64,000 bases of DNA from Hippopus hippopus (lineage: Eukaryota > Mollusca > Bivalvia > Cardiida > Cardiidae): NCBI GenBank assembly GCA_946811185.2, contig OX328106.1, positions 43,970,311 through 44,034,310 on the forward strand, given 5' to 3'. Shown here one piece after another: positions 59,481 to 64,000 of the stretch. The position numbers and the translations under genes were made by a program. The notes beneath the pieces were generated by a model, which saw nothing but the letters and a program-made list of their open reading frames with translations, was not told the origin of the DNA and ran no database searches. Position 1 is the stretch's first letter. Every line of letters starts with the position of its first letter.

Positions 59481-60524
59481 CTGTAATGCCTCTTTCGCGG
59501 TTTAATAAATGTCGATGTGAGTTTGTACCTGGGAGCCGTAACCATCAAACTGTCTTAAGAATGTTCTGATTATTCAATCCAAGACATTACTTCTTGGTCA
59601 ATCAGTTGGCATTTCTTAGAATTAAGAATAATGTAAGTTTTAAGAAAAATCGATGAATACAGACCCAGATACACGTGTATCTGTCATGTCGTCGATCTTC
59701 TTTCTTGGAGCGGTTTCCCTTTTTAGCCATGCCATATCCCATGATTATACTTTTGTTCAACCGGAAGTGCAAGGCGCATTATAGGCAATTATCACAATCT
59801 GTAAGGCTTCTCATGTGGTTTATATTGTTTGTATTAAGTTCGCATCTAAAAGGTGTAATTACAGGCCTTTCTTTTTATTGTTCCTATTCTTCATTCCAAG
59901 ACTAGCAATCTAATTGGTCGAAACGTATTGTCTCGGCAAATCCGCTTGCTAGGCTTGGAATTGGACCTGATTTAAGAATTGTTCGTAATACTGACCCGGA
60001 TACAGGAGTATGTACTCCATCTAATTTTGAGTACATTTTTCCAATTATAGCTATTTGTTAATGTACTGTTGTCATTGTGTCCGATAGTAAGTCCACAACA
60101 CGTTACCGTAAATTAAGCATTCATGAAACTTAAAAAAAAAAACTCTGATTAAATCATTTTGTGTAGTATCATAATTATCTATTCTACAGTTTGCTTGTAG
60201 TCTGTTTTAAGTTAATCAACAACTTTTTTCTCTCAATATTTTATACCCTTTCAGAGAAAAATCTCATAATTTAAGGTTCATTTGATTTGTCGTCTGCAAC
60301 TGCTATTAGTTTGGAAGAGTCTAAAGTTTTGTCGTCTGGTACAGAATTAATCGGCTATGTATACAGATAGTCCAGGGATAAAGATTTAGAGATGAAAGAC
60401 CGAGGACTGATGATAGTCATTGCAATAGGATTCATTTATCTTTTATCGCTACATTTTGTAAGGACTATGTTTGTAGTGGAAAGTACTACAAAGTGGCAAG
60501 TGGCTTGGACATGGTGCTGTGCAC

Positions 60525-60800
60525 TACTTGATTGATTCATTGATTGATTGACTGTATGGTGTTTAACGCCGTTTTCAACACTATTGCAGTCATATCGCGG
60601 CGGCCAGTGCACCTATCCATGCTTTCTTGGATTTCCTTTTACCAGTACTCTGCACAGTATTCTTTCCATGCCACTGGTTGCTTTCCCACATGACCATAGT
60701 CAAAACAATGGTCACCGGTGAGAGAGGAATGAATCCTGTCGCAATGACTATCATCAATCCGTGGAAAGAAATTGGCCGAGCCGGGGATCGAATCAGCACC
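60525..60800 (-). repeat. tRNA-derived SINE, minus strand, head-truncated
   Basis: Tail GATTGATTCATTGATTGATT, core GGTGTTTAACGCCGTTTTCA and body through GCCGAGCCGGGGATCGAA. The head is lost beyond the B-box, where the sequence changes to another scrap (GTGATATAACTGTAATGATG). Confidence 0.8.
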
Positions 60801-60894
60801 CCCCACCCCCGTGATATAACTGTAATGATGTCGCCTTTTTATACTATTAATACCTTTTACCAAGATATTAACACATCCTTCCTCACCTCTCTCT

Positions 60895-60940
60895 TCCCCT
60901 TTTCTCTGTCTGTCTGTCTCTCCCTCTCTCTCTATCTCCC

Positions 60941-60977
<37 letters not shown>

Positions 60978-61000
60978 CCTCGCTTTCTCTCTCTCCCCGT
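60895..61000. repeat. CT-rich microsatellite
   Basis: TGTCTGTCTGTCTCTCCCTC followed by more than 15 CT dinucleotides. The long open frame at 60627-61268 is an artefact of this repeat. Confidence 0.95.
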
Positions 61001-61384
61001 CTCTTGTGCGTCAATTCATTGTATCTCTGTATCTCCCACTGTCTTTCCACATTCTTCTTATTTCTTTCTCTCCCTAGTCGAAGAAAGAGACCAAGCTTGG
61101 CGTTCGAATTCCTTTATTTTTATATTCTTTTTCCATCCCCTTTCCAATATGATAAACAAAGTATTTACTTGCCTTCTGTTTTGTCTGAAAAACCTCTGTG
61201 TGATAATGAGAAATATTAAATCTAAATTATTTTCTCTTTTGTTTGCACGCTGTGACAGAAGTCGTTAGAATCGTGATGGCATACTTTCGCAGCAAACAAA
61301 ACCGTTCAATTTGTTTTTGGTGTCATTTCAAATTCCGAAGAAAAAATGGTGTTCTATAATGTGATCGCAGTGCTGTGAACGCTA

Positions 61385-61705
61385 AACTTTTTACCAGACA
61401 ACAAAATGTTAGACTTGTCCAAATTCAAAGTATTTGCAGACGACAAATTAAATGTGACAAAGATAAAAGTCAGATCAGATACGGTAGAAAACATTGTTGG
61501 AAAAGGAGAAAATGCTGGTAACCAGCATTTTCTCCTTTTTCCACAATGTTTTCAAAAGCCTTCTTTGTTGGCATCGTTAAAACTCCGGATTGTGTGGTAA
61601 TTTACAACTTTCTCAGAGCTATCATTTTCTCCTTTTTCTACAATGTTTTCAAAGGCCTTCTTTGTTGGCATCGTTAAAACTCCGGATCGTGTAGTAATCA
61701 TTAAT
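61385..61705. repeat. Hairpin repeat, family B, with partial tandem copy
   Basis: ATGTTAGACTTGTCCAAATT, AAAAGGAGAAAATGCTGGTA, its complement and CTTCTTTGTTGGCATCGTTA. A second copy of the right part follows at 61610-61700 with the same GGCATCGTTAAAACTCCGGA. Confidence 0.82.
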
Positions 61706-61859
61706 GGGTCAACTATTTCCATCGCTTGAAAATTCGTGACAAAGTGTTTGAAAGGGATGTGAAGTTTTATGACAACATCACGTTATCATGAAATCTGAAC
61801 ATAAGTTCCCGGATAATATGATGCACAAATCAACCGATAAGATTAAGCGTAAAGGACAC

Positions 61860-62225
61860 GAAACAAAACATTTTTATTTCATGCTTTCCGGTAGGTTATC
61901 GAGAAATATCGGTGAAATATTTTTCGATATTTCATGGTTACGACCAGTGAAAATACCGATTTTTATATTCTAACTCTTCAATTGAAGGCGGAAACAGTTG
62001 TTCCCGCGCACTAGTTACCTACATGTAGGTAAAATGCCCGTGCCTCACAAACAGATAGAAATATGACGTAATTTACCTTACGTTTCTCGCGCTTGACGTA
62101 ATATTGTAATGCGCTGCTATGCGGAGAGGGTACGCCACGGGGAATAACCGAAAAGAACTGTACTGAATTTTGATTAAGTCCCCCCCCCCCCAAGGATTAA
62201 AAGCATAAAATAAATAGAATTTTTT
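61860..62225 (-). repeat. Interspersed repeat, family D, copy 2 (inverted)
   Basis: GGTTATCGAGAAATATCGGT, TTTCATGGTTACGACCAGTG, AATTGAAGGCGGAAACAGTT and ATATGACGTAATTTACC, the inverse of copy 1. A C-run lies at about 62181-62190. Confidence 0.75.
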
Positions 62226-62231
62226 TTTTCG

Positions 62232-62358
62232 GTGAAAGATCGAAATTTATTTCATCGAGTGAACATCATCGGTAATATTTTCACGAGTGGCTGCTGCGCC
62301 ACTCGTGAAAATATTACCGATGATGTTCACTCGATGAAATAAATTTCGATCTTTCACC
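62232..62358. repeat. Near-perfect hairpin (about 58-bp arms)
   Basis: GTGAAAGATCGAAATTTATT...CACTCGTGAAAATATTACCG and complement, around a short GGCTGCTGCGCC loop. It joins copy 2 to an inverted partner, so the family D unit may itself be a large foldback element. Confidence 0.88.
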
Positions 62359-62459
62359 GTAAAAAACAAATATCCTCTATATCTTAGCATCTTGTCTGAA
62401 TTCCACCATTAATCTATGCAGCGCATTTAAACATTTAAAACGTACTTGGTTCCCCTCAT

Positions 62460-62950
62460 TCGAAATATATAGAGGATATTTGGGTTTTTTTAGGTAAAAG
62501 AAATTTATGTCATCGAGTGTACGTCAGCGGTAATATTGCACAGCCACGAGTAGAAATAGTACCGATGATGTTCACTCCATGAATCAACACCGTTTTTTTT
62601 TTGTTGTTGTTGTTGGGAATTTCGTCAAAATCCAGCAAAAATGTTTTCCGTAATTTCCCGTGGCGTTCTCTCCTCAACATAACAACGCATTTCAATACTA
62701 CGTAAAGAGCGAGAAATGTAGGGTCGATACGCGTAAAGTACGTCATATTTCCCTTTGGTTGAATGGCACGCGCTGTTTACATAGGTAAAAAGTGCGCGGG
62801 AACTACTGTTTCCGCCTTAAATTGAAGAGTTAGAAAATATGAAATCGGTATTTTTCACTGGTCGTAACCGTGAAATATCGAACCATTATCCATCACTATT
62901 TCTCGATAAACTACGATAAACTACCGAAAAGCATGAAATGAAAGAATCGT
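62460..62950 (+). repeat. Interspersed repeat, family D, copy 3
   Basis: Same order as copy 1: GATGATGTTCACTCCATGAA, GTCAAAATCCAGCAAAAATG, AGTACGTCATATTTCCCTTT, GCGCGGGAACTACTGTTTCC, CACTGGTCGTAACCGTGAAA. Confidence 0.78.
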
Positions 62951-62989
62951 ATACCCATTTTAACTGTAAATAAAAAAAAAAACAGCTTT

Positions 62990-63150
62990 TTATAAATTGT
63001 AGGCTAAATAGCTGTGTTTTTTGGCTATTGGCGGTTTACTGCAAACAGCCACTTTGTAAAAACAGCCTGCAAAAATAGCTATTTACAAATAATTGTAAAA
63101 AGCTTACTGCATTCTTTGGCTACTGGCTGTCAACTGTGAATAGCCACTAC
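62990..63150. repeat. Short degenerate tandem repeat
   Basis: AAATAGCTGTGTTTTTTGGC, AAACAGCCACTTTGTAAAAA, AAAATAGCTATTTACAAATA and TGGCTACTGGCTGTCAACTG: imperfect units of 30-45 bp on alternating strands. Confidence 0.6.
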
Positions 63151-63339
63151 GTTGAAAAGCTGTTGTAATTTCAGATATATCAGATTATTGTCTAGACAAA
63201 CCTCTCCACTATAAGTTCTTCCATTTTCACATTCCTAATAAAGACGGGAAAAATGAATAATGGATGATGAAATTTCATGACACAACATGTTGCGCTGATA
63301 ATGGTAAATCCCAGTTTTTGCTCTGTATCGGACGATATC

Positions 63340-63785
63340 GATGTATTAAAATTTTGCCAAACGACAAAATGAAGGATTTTTCAATAGTGACAGCATTTGC
63401 AGCCCAAAAATTAAATCTGTCTGGAAAGACGGAATTTGTCTATTAAAGGGCAGAAAACAGTGTGGGTAAAGGAAAAAGTGCTGTGCATTTTCTTTTTTTC
63501 AACAAAGTTTACCAAAGCTGTCTTCCTAAGGGTCGTTAAAACACGGGATGTTTGGGTTAATTTATTTTTCTTTAACCCTTATTCTGCTAAATAACTTAAA
63601 TGAAACGTTCAAGCCGATAGAAACAACATGAATTTGACTCTTTCAAAGATATTCTTTGGGAGAAAATATCTTCTTATCGGACAGTGTAGATCCAAGATCA
63701 GACTGCACGTTCTGTGCAGTCTGATCTTGATCTACACTGTCCGCAAAAGGTCAGTGAGTCGCGCTTAGCAGCCTAAGAGTTAAAT
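63340..63785. repeat. Hairpin repeats, family B (degenerate) then family C (intact)
   Basis: A decayed family B copy (AGGAAAAAGTGCTGTGCATT) is at 63450-63560. A family C copy follows at 63580-63783, with the stem AAGATCAGACTGCACGTTCT plus complement and the tail AGTGAGTCGCGCTTAGCAGC, matching 57165-57375. Confidence 0.8.
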
Positions 63786-64000
63786 GCATTTCTTGACATG
63801 CTGACAAAAAGTTCCTGATATAATTGAAAGAAAACTCACACAACGATCAGGCCGACCGCCCACGTTATCCCAAAGAAGCCAGTTGTGTTCAACGTGGTGG
63901 TGTTTTTTTACCATGAAAACTGAAAGAATGCCTATTAAAGCCTTAGCTCTTTTCTGGGGTCGCTTATATCATTTTAAGCAGACTGCACTGAATAAGCAGT
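63786..64000. other. Host DNA, nothing recognised
   Basis: No gene. The last bases (AAGCAGACTGCACTGAATAAGCAGT) may begin another hairpin repeat cut by the window end. Confidence 0.5.

Noticed and set aside
60627..61268. 213-codon open frame on the plus strand
   Set aside because: It combines an inverted SINE and a CT microsatellite (Ser/Leu-rich run); no protein-like composition elsewhere.

Overview
The window is animal genomic DNA, most likely from a bivalve mollusc. That is an inference from AT-rich intergenic DNA crowded with palindromic MITE-like repeats, tRNA-derived SINEs with (AATC)n tails and an absence of bacterial gene layout. No complete host protein-coding gene is visible. Two large virus-like integrated elements carry nearly all the coding capacity.

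Element 1 (2991-20572, 17,582 bp) is a nearly complete Polinton/Maverick (adintovirus-like) provirus. It has AG...CT termini, inverted repeats and a perfect 6-bp target duplication ACCGCT. It encodes a protein-primed family B DNA polymerase, broken by one in-frame TGA. The virion genes are a double jelly-roll major capsid protein, a penton-like minor capsid protein, a FtsK/HerA packaging ATPase and an adenovirus-type maturation protease. It also encodes a pX-like protein with an adenain-type cleavage site, a fibre-like repeat protein and a parvovirus-VP1-like PLA2 domain. Further genes are a retroviral-type integrase with chromodomain, a dUTPase-fold protein, and two paralogous RING proteins that sit at the ends and run into the inverted repeats. 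A zinc-ribbon ORF, the PLA2 ORF and the integrase are linked by two successive -1 frame changes, both on long A-runs.

Element 2 (35900-51228, 15,329 bp) is the most unusual part. It also has AG...CT ends and a perfect 6-bp duplication (TGCGGT), but it carries no recognisable capsid, ATPase, protease or integrase gene. Its core holds a different protein-primed DNA polymerase (two frame breaks), a CCHC zinc-knuckle protein, a basic coiled-coil-like protein, a zinc-ribbon protein and an unknown protein. It has very long inverted repeats (about 2.8 kb on the left, 5.1 kb on the right) that themselves contain genes. The right arm has been expanded with extra promoter-gene-terminator cassettes. Each cassette has a shared TATA promoter, usually with a CRE-like TGACGTCA, and a small ORF. 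The cassette ends 27-45 nt after the stop codon in a hairpin that closely matches the 3' stem-loop of replication-dependent histone mRNAs, with a constant UUUC loop and covarying stem. The larger core genes checked have AATAAA motifs instead. This suggests two classes of transcripts in one element.

The remaining sequence (1-2984, 20579-35893, 51235-64000) is host intergenic DNA. It contains several families of palindromic repeats, tRNA-type SINEs, a GC-rich minisatellite, a Tc1/mariner-like MITE, microsatellites and several long near-perfect hairpins. One possible host first exon with a promoter-like CCAAT/YY1 context lies near 58650.
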